Shown: positions 1 through 5,356 of the stretch, piece by piece | Numbering within the stretch: the first letter of the stretch is position 1 | Layout of the letters: each line of letters opens with the position of its first letter | Source: an uncultured Erysipelotrichaceae bacterium | GTDB taxonomy: Bacteria; Bacillota_I; Bacilli_A; Erysipelotrichales; Erysipelotrichaceae | NCBI GenBank assembly: GCA_937957895.1 | Contig: CALFEZ010000162.1 | Coordinates: 1 to 5,356 of the forward strand | Length of the DNA: 5,356 bases | Direction: 5' to 3' | The notes under the pieces: model-generated | The model's database searches: none | Told to the model about the DNA's origin: nothing | The model's input: only the letters and a program-made list of their open reading frames with translations | Translations under genes and position numbers: made by a program

Positions 1-1501
1 TAGCCATGACTTGTGTTTTTTCGATCGTGATTTGCTTGACTTCATCTACGATCACACTGCGACGATCTTGATGAAATGTTTGTTTGAGGTTTTTGAGTTT
101 ATCGATCAATACATTGTCAAGCAATGTCTGGGAATCTAGCAGTGACTGATAATACTCGATCTCATTGACTCCCAAAGCAAACTCTTCGCGAAGTGCCACG
201 ATATCGGTATTGGTAAGACGATAAAGCCTGAGTGAGACGATGGCTTCTGCCTGAACTTCACTAAACCCAAATGCATCGATCAGAGCTACCTTGGCACTGG
301 CTTTGTCATTGGAACTCCGAATCAAGGCAATAACTTCGTCCAAAACCGAAATCGCCTTGATCAATCCTTCAACGATATGGATGCGTTCTTGCAACTTCGC
401 AATGCGATAACGGCTTTGTCGCGTGATGATGTCACGCTGATGTCGGATGATGGCATCAAGCATTTCGATCAACCCCATTTGCTTGGGTTGACGCTGATCG
501 ATCGCGACCATGTTGACATTGTAAAAAACCTGAGCATCCGTATGTTTGAAAAGCAGTTCTTTCATGACCTCCGGATCAGCATCCGGTTTTATGTCCACCA
601 CGATCTTGAGTCCGGAACGATCTGATTCATCCCGCACTTCCAAAAAGCCATCGATGGTTTTGTTGCTTTTTAAGTCATCGATCTTTTTTACAAGGTTGGA
701 CTTGACGACTTCAAATGGAATTTCGGTGATGACCAGTTGCTGAGATGTTTTCTTTGAGATCGTTTCGATCTTGGCTCGAATGGTGACTTTACCCTTTCCG
801 GTCTCAAAGTAATTGATGATCTCCTGCTTTCCGATGATGATGCCTCCCGTTGGAAAGTCAGGACCTTTGCAGATCGCCAAAAGTTCATCGACAGTGCAAA
901 ACGGATGATTGATGCGCATGATGGTGGCATCCAGGATCTCATCGATGTTATGTGGTGGTATGTTGGTCGCATACCCGGCTGCGATACCGGTAGCTCCATT
1001 GATCAGCAAGTTGGGTATCAGTCCGGGAAGTATCGTTGGTTCTTTGTCAGTATCATCAAAATTCTCGATGAACTCGACTGTATCCTCCTGCAGACCCTGA
1101 GTCATCCCAAAAGCATACTCAGAAAGTTTTGCTTCGGTATATCGCATGGCAGCAGCAGGATCATCATCAATCGATCCGTTGTTGCCTTGCATATCGATCA
1201 GAGGATGATTGTTTTTCCATGTCTGAGACATCCGTACCATGGCATCATAAACCGAAGAATCACCATGAGGGTGATAGTTACCGATAACCAAACCCACCGT
1301 TTTCGCTGATTTCCGATAAGGATTTTTGGGAATGTTGCCATCAACTGCCATGGCATAAATGATTCTTCTTTGAACCGGTTTGAGTCCGTCTCGAACATCC
1401 GGTAAAGCACGATCGAGAATGATATATTTCGCATATCTTCCAAATCGGTCATCCATCAAGGACTCAAAGGAAGTATCAATGATTTCATGATGTTTTTCCA
1501 T
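1..1501 (-). CDS. parC: DNA topoisomerase IV subunit A (ParC/GrlA), N-terminal 500 residues, truncated by the window edge
   Basis: This is the DNA-cleaving subunit of topoisomerase IV, which with ParE decatenates daughter chromosomes and relaxes supercoils. I translated the reverse strand from the ATG at 1501-1499: 500 codons without a stop run to the left edge, leaving one spare base. The family is usually about 800 or more residues, so the C-terminal beta-pinwheel DNA-wrapping domain is missing here. Visible landmarks are RALPDVRDGLKPVQRRI (residues 30-46), the quinolone-pocket segment HPHGDSSVYDAM (77-88), and AAAMRYTEAKL with the catalytic tyrosine Y121 on the winged-helix domain. The tower follows, then the coiled-coil and C-gate, with AIVSLRLYRLT near 420-430. 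The start is fixed by an AAGGAG site 6 nt upstream. The gene lies 3 bp after parE, so translation is probably coupled. ParC rather than GyrA is supported by the parE neighbour and the GDSSVYDAMVRMSQ sequence, which resembles Gram-positive ParC. Confidence 0.97.
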   Translation of the reverse strand, partial: MEKHHEIIDTSFESLMDDRFGRYAKYIILDRALPDVRDGLKPVQRRIIYAMAVDGNIPKNPYRKSAKTVGLVIGNYHPHGDSSVYDAMVRMSQTWKNNHPLIDMQGNNGSIDDDPAAAMRYTEAKLSEYAFGMTQGLQEDTVEFIENFDDTDKEPTILPGLIPNLLINGATGIAAGYATNIPPHNIDEILDATIMRINHPFCTVDELLAICKGPDFPTGGIIIGKQEIINYFETGKGKVTIRAKIETISKKTSQQLVITEIPFEVVKSNLVKKIDDLKSNKTIDGFLEVRDESDRSGLKIVVDIKPDADPEVMKELLFKHTDAQVFYNVNMVAIDQRQPKQMGLIEMLDAIIRHQRDIITRQSRYRIAKLQERIHIVEGLIKAISVLDEVIALIRSSNDKASAKVALIDAFGFSEVQAEAIVSLRLYRLTNTDIVALREEFALGVNEIEYYQSLLDSQTLLDNVLIDKLKNLKQTFHQDRRSVIVDEVKQITIEKTQVMA

Positions 1502-1504
1502 TTT

Positions 1505-3415
1505 CTACTCCTTGTCCTTTAAAGAAAATGATACGTGTGCATCCAACCATTCACGACGCAAGGATGCTTTGTCTCCCATAAGCAGACTGATCTTCTTTTG
1601 AGCTAATAGCGCATCGTCGATCGTTACCTGCAATAAGGTGCGTGTTTTTGGATCCATGGTCGTTTCCCAAAGTTGTTGAGCATTCATTTCTCCCATTCCT
1701 TTGTAACGTTGGATGTTGTATGTTTTCAAATGCCTTTTGATCACATCCAGTTGGATCTCATCATAAGCATACTCTGTTTGTTTGCTGTTGGAGATTTTAT
1801 ATAGCGGAGGTTGTGCCAAATAGATCTTCTTAGCCTCCAAAAGTGGTCGCATGTAACGATAGAAAAAGGTCAACAATAAGATCTGGATATGAGCGCCATC
1901 CGTATCGGCATCGGTCATGATGATGACTTTATCATAAGCACAGTCCTCAAGTACAAAGTCAGCAGCTACTCCCGCGTTGATCGTGTAAATGATCGCAGAA
2001 AGTTCCTCGTTTTTCATAACGTCTGCCAATGATGCTTTTTCAGTGTTGAGCACTTTCCCTCGAAGTGGAAGGATCGCCTGAAACTTGCTGTCACGTCCTT
2101 GTTTGGCGCTGCCTCCCGCGGAGTCACCTTCCACTAAAAAAAGCTCATTTTTTTGCTTGTTTTTTTGCTGAGCCGGAGCAAGCTTTCCTGCCAATGCTTT
2201 AGAGGATCGACCATTTGTTTTGCCTTTTCGTGCTTCTTCCCTAGCCTTTTTGGCTGCCTCTTTGGCGATGACCGCTCGTTGGATCTTTTTGATCAGTTCA
2301 ATTGAGAAATAGCGATTCTCTTCTAAAGCAAAGTAAAACTGATCATAGACTGCATTTTCTACGGCTGCTTTGGCTTCCACCGTTCCAAGTTTTCCTTTTG
2401 TCTGTCCTTCAAACTGCAATATCGACTCAGGGATGCGACATGCCAAAATGGCCGTCATCCCTTCACGAATGTCATTTCCTTCGAAATTCTTGTCTTTTTC
2501 CTTAAGCAGTTGATTCTTTCGGGCGAAATCATTGATAGCCTTTGTCAGTGCTGTTTTTAAACCAACTTCGTGTGTACCTCCGTCTTTGGTTCTTACTAAG
2601 TTGACAAATGAAAAGATTTCTTCCTGATAGTTGGTCGTCCACTGGATACCGACATCGACTTGGATATCGTTGATGGTTTTTCGTATGATGATCGGATCAT
2701 GGAGCACATCTTTGCTTTCATTCACGTCCTCACAAAACTTGATAAGACCATCCTTGAAACTGAATGTTTCTGTTTTTTTGATGCGTTGATCGACCAAAGT
2801 AAATGTCACTCCATCCAGCAAATACGCGCTTTCACGCAATCGCTGGGCGATCATGTCATGTTGAAAAGAAGCATTTGTGAAAATAGTTTTATCAAACTGA
2901 AACCGCACCATGCTTCCGGTTTTGTTGGTATTACCGAGCACTTTGATCGGGGTCTTTTTTGAACCGCCTTTTTCAAAACGCATAAAACTGATTTTATTGT
3001 TGTAATATGAAGTTACTTCAAGCCAACTTGAAAGTGCATTGACGACACTGGCACCGACTCCATGCAATCCTCCACTGGTTTTGTATCCACCTTGTGTTGA
3101 AAACTTGCCACCGGCATGCAGGACCGTAAAAATGACTTCCAGAGTGGATGCTCCGGAAGCGTGTTTGCCGGTCGGCATACCACGACCTTCATCTTCAACT
3201 TTGATGATGTCGTCGCTTTCGATGGTTACGATGATCTTATTGCCATAACCGTTGAGTGCTTCATCGATCGCATTGTCCAGGATCTCCCAGACCAGATGAT
3301 GAAGACCCCGAACATCACTCGAACCGATGTACATGCCCGGACGTTTTCTAACAGCAACAAGACCTTCCAATATCTCAATGCTTGATTCGTTGTATGCAGG
3401 ATTGTTTTTTGTCAT
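1505..3415 (-). CDS. parE: DNA topoisomerase IV subunit B (ParE/GrlB), complete
   Basis: This is the ATPase subunit of topoisomerase IV, partner of the adjacent ParC. At 636 residues it is close to the usual 640-665 of Gram-positive ParE. The GHKL ATPase domain shows EILDNAIDEA (residues 44-53; general base E44, Mg-binding N48), EDEGRGMP (74-81; D75), GGLHGVGASVVNALS (115-129) and the transducer QTK loop (338-340, lysine K340). A basic, charged stretch (about 384-412) leads into the TOPRIM domain: LVEGDSAGGSAKQGR (427-441; E429), PLRGKVLNTEKA (450-461) and TDADTDGAHI (501-510; metal-binding D502, D504, D506). QRYKGMGEMNAQQLWETTMDP (569-589) carries Met where Leu is common. ParE rather than GyrB is supported by that segment and by the adjoining parC. 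The ATG at 3415 has a GAAGGT ribosome binding site 5 nt upstream, and the stop is TAG. Confidence 0.98.
   Translation of the reverse strand: MTKNNPAYNESSIEILEGLVAVRKRPGMYIGSSDVRGLHHLVWEILDNAIDEALNGYGNKIIVTIESDDIIKVEDEGRGMPTGKHASGASTLEVIFTVLHAGGKFSTQGGYKTSGGLHGVGASVVNALSSWLEVTSYYNNKISFMRFEKGGSKKTPIKVLGNTNKTGSMVRFQFDKTIFTNASFQHDMIAQRLRESAYLLDGVTFTLVDQRIKKTETFSFKDGLIKFCEDVNESKDVLHDPIIIRKTINDIQVDVGIQWTTNYQEEIFSFVNLVRTKDGGTHEVGLKTALTKAINDFARKNQLLKEKDKNFEGNDIREGMTAILACRIPESILQFEGQTKGKLGTVEAKAAVENAVYDQFYFALEENRYFSIELIKKIQRAVIAKEAAKKAREEARKGKTNGRSSKALAGKLAPAQQKNKQKNELFLVEGDSAGGSAKQGRDSKFQAILPLRGKVLNTEKASLADVMKNEELSAIIYTINAGVAADFVLEDCAYDKVIIMTDADTDGAHIQILLLTFFYRYMRPLLEAKKIYLAQPPLYKISNSKQTEYAYDEIQLDVIKRHLKTYNIQRYKGMGEMNAQQLWETTMDPKTRTLLQVTIDDALLAQKKISLLMGDKASLRREWLDAHVSFSLKDKE
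1508..1513 (-). promoter_or_regulatory. Ribosome binding site of parC
   Basis: The reverse strand reads AAGGAG, 6 nt before the parC ATG at 1501. It overlaps the last codons and sits next to the TAG stop of parE (1507-1505). A ribosome finishing parE would therefore cover the parC start, which favours coupled, balanced synthesis of the two subunits. Confidence 0.85.
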
Positions 3416-3420
3416 AATTT

Positions 3421-3426
3421 ACCTTC
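3421..3426 (-). promoter_or_regulatory. Ribosome binding site of parE
   Basis: The reverse strand reads GAAGGT, followed by five bases (AAATT) and then the ATG at 3415. Its spacing supports this ATG as the start. It is unusual in lying directly at the predicted transcription start. Confidence 0.75.
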
Positions 3427-3433
3427 ATGTATT

Positions 3434-3462
3434 ATTATACAAAATCACGGCCGTATTGGAAA
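3434..3462 (-). promoter_or_regulatory. Predicted sigma-A promoter of parE-parC
   Basis: On the reverse strand, a perfect -10 box TATAAT occupies 3439-3434. It is preceded after exactly 17 nt by TTTCCA (3462-3457), matching 4 of 6 positions of TTGACA. Predicted transcription would begin near 3427, leaving a leader of only about 12 nt before the parE ATG. The GAAGGT ribosome binding site (3426-3421) would then lie almost at the RNA's 5' end. The spacer contains the 8 bp palindrome ACGGCCGT (3447-3454). Assignment is by consensus match only. Confidence 0.7.
3439..3456. repeat. Copy 1 of an 18 bp near-identical repeat (parE promoter)
   Basis: These 18 bp match 3764-3781, inside plsY, at 17 of 18 positions in the same orientation; the one difference is T against A at the seventh base. 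The core is the palindrome ACGGCCGT. This copy overlaps the first base of the parE -10 box and fills most of the spacer between the -10 and -35 boxes. It could be a protein binding site or chance. Confidence 0.45.
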
Positions 3463-3511
3463 TAGCGGGGTTTGTGATAAAAATAGCATTTATAGCTTTT
3501 TGGAACGATTA

Positions 3512-3520
3512 TGGTAAAAT
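3512..3520 (+). promoter_or_regulatory. Predicted extended -10 promoter of plsY
   Basis: TGG followed by TAAAAT (3515-3520) forms an extended -10 element (TGn plus 5 of 6 matches to TATAAT). No good -35 box lies 16-18 nt upstream; the sequence at 3492-3497 (ATAGCT) is a poor match, as is typical for extended -10 promoters. Transcription would start near 3527, giving a leader of about 11 nt. A weaker upstream start in the A/T-rich stretch 3475-3495 cannot be excluded. Confidence 0.55.
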
Positions 3521-3526
3521 GTGGGT

Positions 3527-3532
3527 GAGGTG
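3527..3532 (+). promoter_or_regulatory. Ribosome binding site of plsY
   Basis: GAGGTG lies 5 nt before the plsY ATG (3538), a good match to the anti-Shine-Dalgarno sequence. This supports the chosen start. It falls at or just inside the predicted 5' end of the transcript. Confidence 0.8.
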
Positions 3533-3537
3533 CTATT

Positions 3538-4143
3538 ATGGAAATTCTGATTGCTTTGGTTTTGGGTTATGTTTTTGGGTCAGTCCCATGGTCATTGATC
3601 ATTGGAAAGACATTTTACAAAGTCGACATACGTCAGCACGGTTCGGGAAATCTGGGAGCAAGCAATGCCGGTCGTGTACTGGGTAAAAAGGCCGGGTTGA
3701 CGGTTGCCATCTTGGACTTGTCAAAAGCCTTGATTGCCATGTTGTTGACAGTGTGGCTTACAGACAAAAACACGGCCGTATATGCTGGTATCGGGGCCAG
3801 TTTGGGTCATTGTTATCCGTTGTTTGCCCAATTTAAAGGCGGCAAGGCCGTATCGACTGCTGCTGGGTATCTGATTGGTCTGACACTTTTTGTCGAACAG
3901 AACGGTCTGATATTGTTTTTGATCGGTGGTGTCACATTTTTTGGAATGCTGAAGCTTTTTAAGATGCCTTCGCTGGCATCCATGACATTTGTGACAGTGT
4001 CGACGATATCTTTGTTTTTATTGCAAGACAACATTCTTTACAGTGTTTCGTTTTTACTGATCGCTGTGATCGTGGTGTATCGTCACCATTCCAACATCCA
4101 ACGGATCCTCAAAGGTGAAGAGCGCAAGATCACTTGGATGTGA
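3538..4143 (+). CDS. plsY: Acyl-phosphate:glycerol-3-phosphate acyltransferase PlsY, membrane protein
   Basis: PlsY transfers an acyl group from acyl phosphate (made by PlsX) to sn-glycerol 3-phosphate, giving lysophosphatidic acid, the entry step of phospholipid synthesis. The 201 residues match the family's usual length of about 200. All three conserved cytoplasmic motifs are visible: GSGNLGASNAGRVLG (residues 35-49), GHCYPLFAQFKGGKAV (90-105) and the shorter KMPSLASM (142-149). The C-terminal YRHHSNIQRILKGEE (181-195) is also typical of the family. Hydrophobic segments at about 3-23, 52-73, 80-90, 111-137 and 150-180 fit the multi-pass integral membrane fold. Motif 1 has Ser42 where Thr is common (GASN rather than GATN). 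The gene is divergent from parE and its tail overlaps the opposing oxidoreductase gene by 14 bp. Stop TGA; Trp18 is encoded by TGG, consistent with the standard code. Confidence 0.97.
   Translation: MEILIALVLGYVFGSVPWSLIIGKTFYKVDIRQHGSGNLGASNAGRVLGKKAGLTVAILDLSKALIAMLLTVWLTDKNTAVYAGIGASLGHCYPLFAQFKGGKAVSTAAGYLIGLTLFVEQNGLILFLIGGVTFFGMLKLFKMPSLASMTFVTVSTISLFLLQDNILYSVSFLLIAVIVVYRHHSNIQRILKGEERKITWM
3764..3781. repeat. Copy 2 of the 18 bp near-identical repeat (inside plsY)
   Basis: This copy lies in the plsY coding region, covering roughly Asp76 to Tyr82, in a variable loop between hydrophobic segments. It matches the copy in the parE promoter at 17 of 18 bases. No function is evident. Confidence 0.45.
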
Positions 4144-5080
4144 TCAGTCTTACTTGCTCATACCAATGCTTTTTGTTGTAAATGGGACTTTCCAAAAGTC
4201 CTTTTTTTATACAATCGACAGCATGATCGATATACGGGGCAAAATCCGTCGGATCATCGAAACTCAGTGTTTTGATCTCATCCTCACTGCTGATCCAAGT
4301 TAATTGATTGGCCTTCCAGTAGTTTTCGATGATGATCATGCCTTTGGTACCATAAACTCTTGCAGTGTTGACTTGATTGCACATCAAACTTGAACTTAGT
4401 GATCCAACAACATTGTTGCTTGTTTTGACCTGAAGATGACCAAAGTTGTCACTCCCTCTTGAATGGGGATGGATGATCCGAGTGAAACTTTCGATAGGAT
4501 CATCAGGAAGGATACTCAAAAAGAATGCGATAGGATATACACCCACATCCCAAAGGGATCCTCCGCTTTCCGGATCGAATGCCCAATGGTCATCTCCAAA
4601 CTTAGTGCCATCATATCCATAACTTGCCTCAACATAGATGATTTCTCCAAGCTTGTTGGATGCGATCATGTTCTTGACCCATTGGGTCGTTTGTAAATAA
4701 GGTGCTTTCTGTGCTTCCATCAACAAACAACCATTGGTGAGTGCTAGTTCGCTTAGGTGATCGATGTCTCGCTTTCGAAAGAGCATCGGCTTCTCACAAA
4801 GAACATGTTTTTTGGCCAGCAGACATGCTTCGATGTACTCCACATGGGTTTGGGGAGGAGTTGCGATATAACAAAGGTCGATGGTCTCATCAGCAAGCAT
4901 TTCATCGAGCTCTTTATATACTTTCTTTATTTGATGGGTTTTTGCAAACTTGCTTGCTTTGGTGAACGTTCTGCCATAAACCGCAACGATTTTCGCATCA
5001 GTAACATAGCGAGCCCCCTTTACAAATCGAGGTGCGATCTTTCCGGGTCCTATGATGGCAATGTTAACGATTTCTTTCAT
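4130..5080 (-). CDS. Gfo/Idh/MocA family NAD(P)-dependent oxidoreductase, dihydrodiol-dehydrogenase-like
   Basis: This is a predicted cytosolic NAD(P)-dependent dehydrogenase of 316 residues, slightly short for a family of about 320-350. The N-terminal Rossmann domain carries the nucleotide loop GPGKIA (residues 11-16), the AVYGR strand end (33-37; Arg37 might favour NADP(H)), ATPPQTH (73-79) and CEKPML (95-100; catalytic Lys97). The C-terminal alpha/beta domain has LMEAQKAPYL (120-129) and GGSLWDVGVYPIAFF (173-187). Tyr182 replaces the histidine of many sugar dehydrogenases, as in the dimeric dihydrodiol dehydrogenase branch, where a Lys/Tyr pair is used. The substrate is unknown: a sugar, polyol or diol is possible. 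The ATG at 5080 is chosen because AAAGGA lies 5 nt upstream. An in-frame TTG at 5107 would add nine residues but lies in the preceding terminator's T run. The stop lies inside plsY (14 bp tail-to-tail overlap). No clear terminator or strong promoter of its own is visible. Confidence 0.92.
   Translation of the reverse strand: MKEIVNIAIIGPGKIAPRFVKGARYVTDAKIVAVYGRTFTKASKFAKTHQIKKVYKELDEMLADETIDLCYIATPPQTHVEYIEACLLAKKHVLCEKPMLFRKRDIDHLSELALTNGCLLMEAQKAPYLQTTQWVKNMIASNKLGEIIYVEASYGYDGTKFGDDHWAFDPESGGSLWDVGVYPIAFFLSILPDDPIESFTRIIHPHSRGSDNFGHLQVKTSNNVVGSLSSSLMCNQVNTARVYGTKGMIIIENYWKANQLTWISSEDEIKTLSFDDPTDFAPYIDHAVDCIKKGLLESPIYNKKHWYEQVRLITSK
4185..4208 (+). terminator. Intrinsic terminator of plsY, embedded in the opposing oxidoreductase gene
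   Basis: A perfect 7 bp stem (GGACTTT at 4185-4191 with AAAGTCC at 4195-4201) closes a CCA loop and is followed at once by seven T residues (4202-4208). It begins 42 nt past the plsY stop, as expected for a rho-independent terminator on the plus strand. On the minus strand the same bases encode residues KKGLLES of the oxidoreductase (about 292-298). There is no T run on that side, so it should act in the plsY direction only. Confidence 0.85.
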
Positions 5081-5085
5081 ATCGA

Positions 5086-5091
5086 TCCTTT
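5086..5091 (-). promoter_or_regulatory. Ribosome binding site that fixes the oxidoreductase start
   Basis: The reverse strand reads AAAGGA, followed by TCGAT and the ATG at 5080 (5 nt spacing). This site decides for the ATG at 5080 over the upstream in-frame TTG at 5107. Confidence 0.8.
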
Positions 5092-5100
5092 CTTCTACAT

Positions 5101-5125
5101 TAAACAAAAAGGCCTGTCGGCCTTT
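5101..5125 (-). terminator. Intrinsic terminator downstream of yneF
   Basis: On the reverse strand AAAGGCC (5125-5119), loop GACA and GGCCTTT (5114-5108) form a perfect 7 bp stem, continued by a T-rich tail (TTTTTGTTT, 5110-5102, partly shared with the stem). It begins 21 nt after the yneF stop. It also lies only 21 nt before the oxidoreductase ATG, so it should reduce or gate read-through into that gene. The plus strand has no T run after the stem. Confidence 0.85.
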
Positions 5126-5146
5126 AGTGCTTTCTCAAAGTAGATG

Positions 5147-5356
5147 CTATTTGTATTGGTCCATGCTCTTCATGATTTGTCGAATTTGAGCTTCCGAAGG
5201 TTTCCTTCCCATTTGCAAAAACATCGCTCTGATCATTTTTTCGTTGATCGGCGGGGTCTTTTTCATCTCTTTTGTGATGTATTGTCTTGTAAAATAAAAA
5301 ACAAGACCGCCTCCGATCACCAGTCCTACCAACAATGAAACTAAACTCAACCAAAA
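5147..5356 (-). CDS. yneF: YneF/UPF0154 family small membrane protein, 5' end probably cut by the window edge
   Basis: This is a small conserved protein of Bacilli and relatives with no firmly assigned function. The visible frame has one N-terminal hydrophobic segment (LVSLLVGLVIGGGLVFYF, starting three residues into the TTG-initiated frame). A charged cytosolic part follows, with KKTPPINEKMIRAMFLQMG and the tail KPSEAQIRQIMKSMDQYK. The PPINE-(K/Q)M and QMGxKPS signatures are what identify the family. From the TTG at 5350 the protein would have 67 residues. From memory, Bacillus subtilis YneF has about 72 with a few more residues before the hydrophobic segment. The frame stays open through TTT TGG to the edge, so the real start is probably outside; an upstream ribosome binding site cannot be checked. 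The stop is TAG at 5149-5147, with a terminator just after it. Confidence 0.88.
   Translation of the reverse strand, partial: FWLSLVSLLVGLVIGGGLVFYFTRQYITKEMKKTPPINEKMIRAMFLQMGRKPSEAQIRQIMKSMDQYK

Noticed and set aside
905..1309. 134-codon open frame on the plus strand
   Set aside because: It lies antisense inside parC, whose frame gives a full conserved protein with a catalytic tyrosine. The plus-strand translation resembles no family I know and has no convincing ribosome binding site.
2136..2154. A7-GCTCA-T7 inverted repeat resembling a terminator
   Set aside because: It is inside parE, in codons for conserved residues before the TOPRIM motif, and the stem is made only of A-T pairs, too weak for an intrinsic terminator.
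3327..3686. 119-codon plus-strand frame spanning the parE start, the intergenic region and the start of plsY
   Set aside because: It runs through two promoters and overlaps the plsY motif region in another frame. The translation is low-complexity and unlike a known protein.
4060..4130. Possible terminator for the oxidoreductase inside plsY
   Set aside because: Only 4 bp stems were found (for example GGTG/CACC around 4074-4087), and none is followed on the minus strand by a T run.
4141..4143. Reading TGA as tryptophan (mycoplasma code)
   Set aside because: PlsY ends at a normal family length at this TGA, the oxidoreductase also ends at TGA, and tryptophans in conserved positions use TGG, so the standard bacterial code fits.
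5081..5107. TTG at 5107 as the start of the oxidoreductase (nine extra residues)
   Set aside because: The TTG lies in the T-rich tail of the yneF terminator and lacks a ribosome binding site, while the ATG at 5080 has AAAGGA at ideal spacing and begins directly at the Rossmann fold.
5144..5338. 64-codon plus-strand frame antisense to yneF
   Set aside because: The minus-strand frame carries the PPINE and QMGxKPS signatures of YneF; the plus-strand frame has no recognisable features.

Overview
This 5.4 kb window looks like ordinary chromosome of a low-to-moderate GC member of the Bacillota/Mycoplasmatota side of the tree. G+C is roughly 42% by eye. The evidence for that placement is a parE-parC operon divergent from plsY, a small YneF/UPF0154 membrane protein, and strong AGGAGG-type ribosome binding sites. 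An Erysipelotrichia- or Acholeplasma-like host would fit, but the sequence does not settle it. The code is the standard bacterial one: tryptophan is TGG, and two of the three internal stop codons at gene ends are TGA. That argues against a Mycoplasma- or Spiroplasma-type code.

Layout, left to right. Positions 1-1501 (minus) hold the first 500 codons of parC, the topoisomerase IV A subunit, which runs off the left edge. Only 3 bp away lies parE (1505-3415, minus), the complete B subunit. A 122 bp intergenic stretch (3416-3537) carries back-to-back promoters for parE (leftward) and plsY (rightward). plsY (3538-4143, plus) encodes the membrane acyl-phosphate:glycerol-3-phosphate acyltransferase. 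It converges on and overlaps by 14 bp a Gfo/Idh/MocA-family oxidoreductase gene (4130-5080, minus). A clear intrinsic terminator for plsY lies inside the oxidoreductase coding region at 4185-4208. Another intrinsic terminator at 5101-5125 (minus) separates that gene from yneF (5147 to the right edge, minus), whose 5' end is probably cut by the edge.

ParE and ParC together form the decatenating type II topoisomerase, so their tight coupling makes sense. PlsY makes lysophosphatidic acid, the first committed phospholipid intermediate. The oxidoreductase's substrate cannot be read from the sequence, and its neighbours do not point to a pathway. All bases are accounted for by genes or short gene-to-gene gaps. 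I found no RNA gene, CRISPR array, insertion sequence or phage gene.

I looked for an undescribed system and do not see one. The features worth a second look are regulatory and architectural: a terminator embedded in an opposing coding region, two divergent promoters with apparently very short leaders, a terminator hairpin in the leader of the oxidoreductase gene, and a near-identical 18 bp repeat shared by the parE promoter and the plsY coding region.
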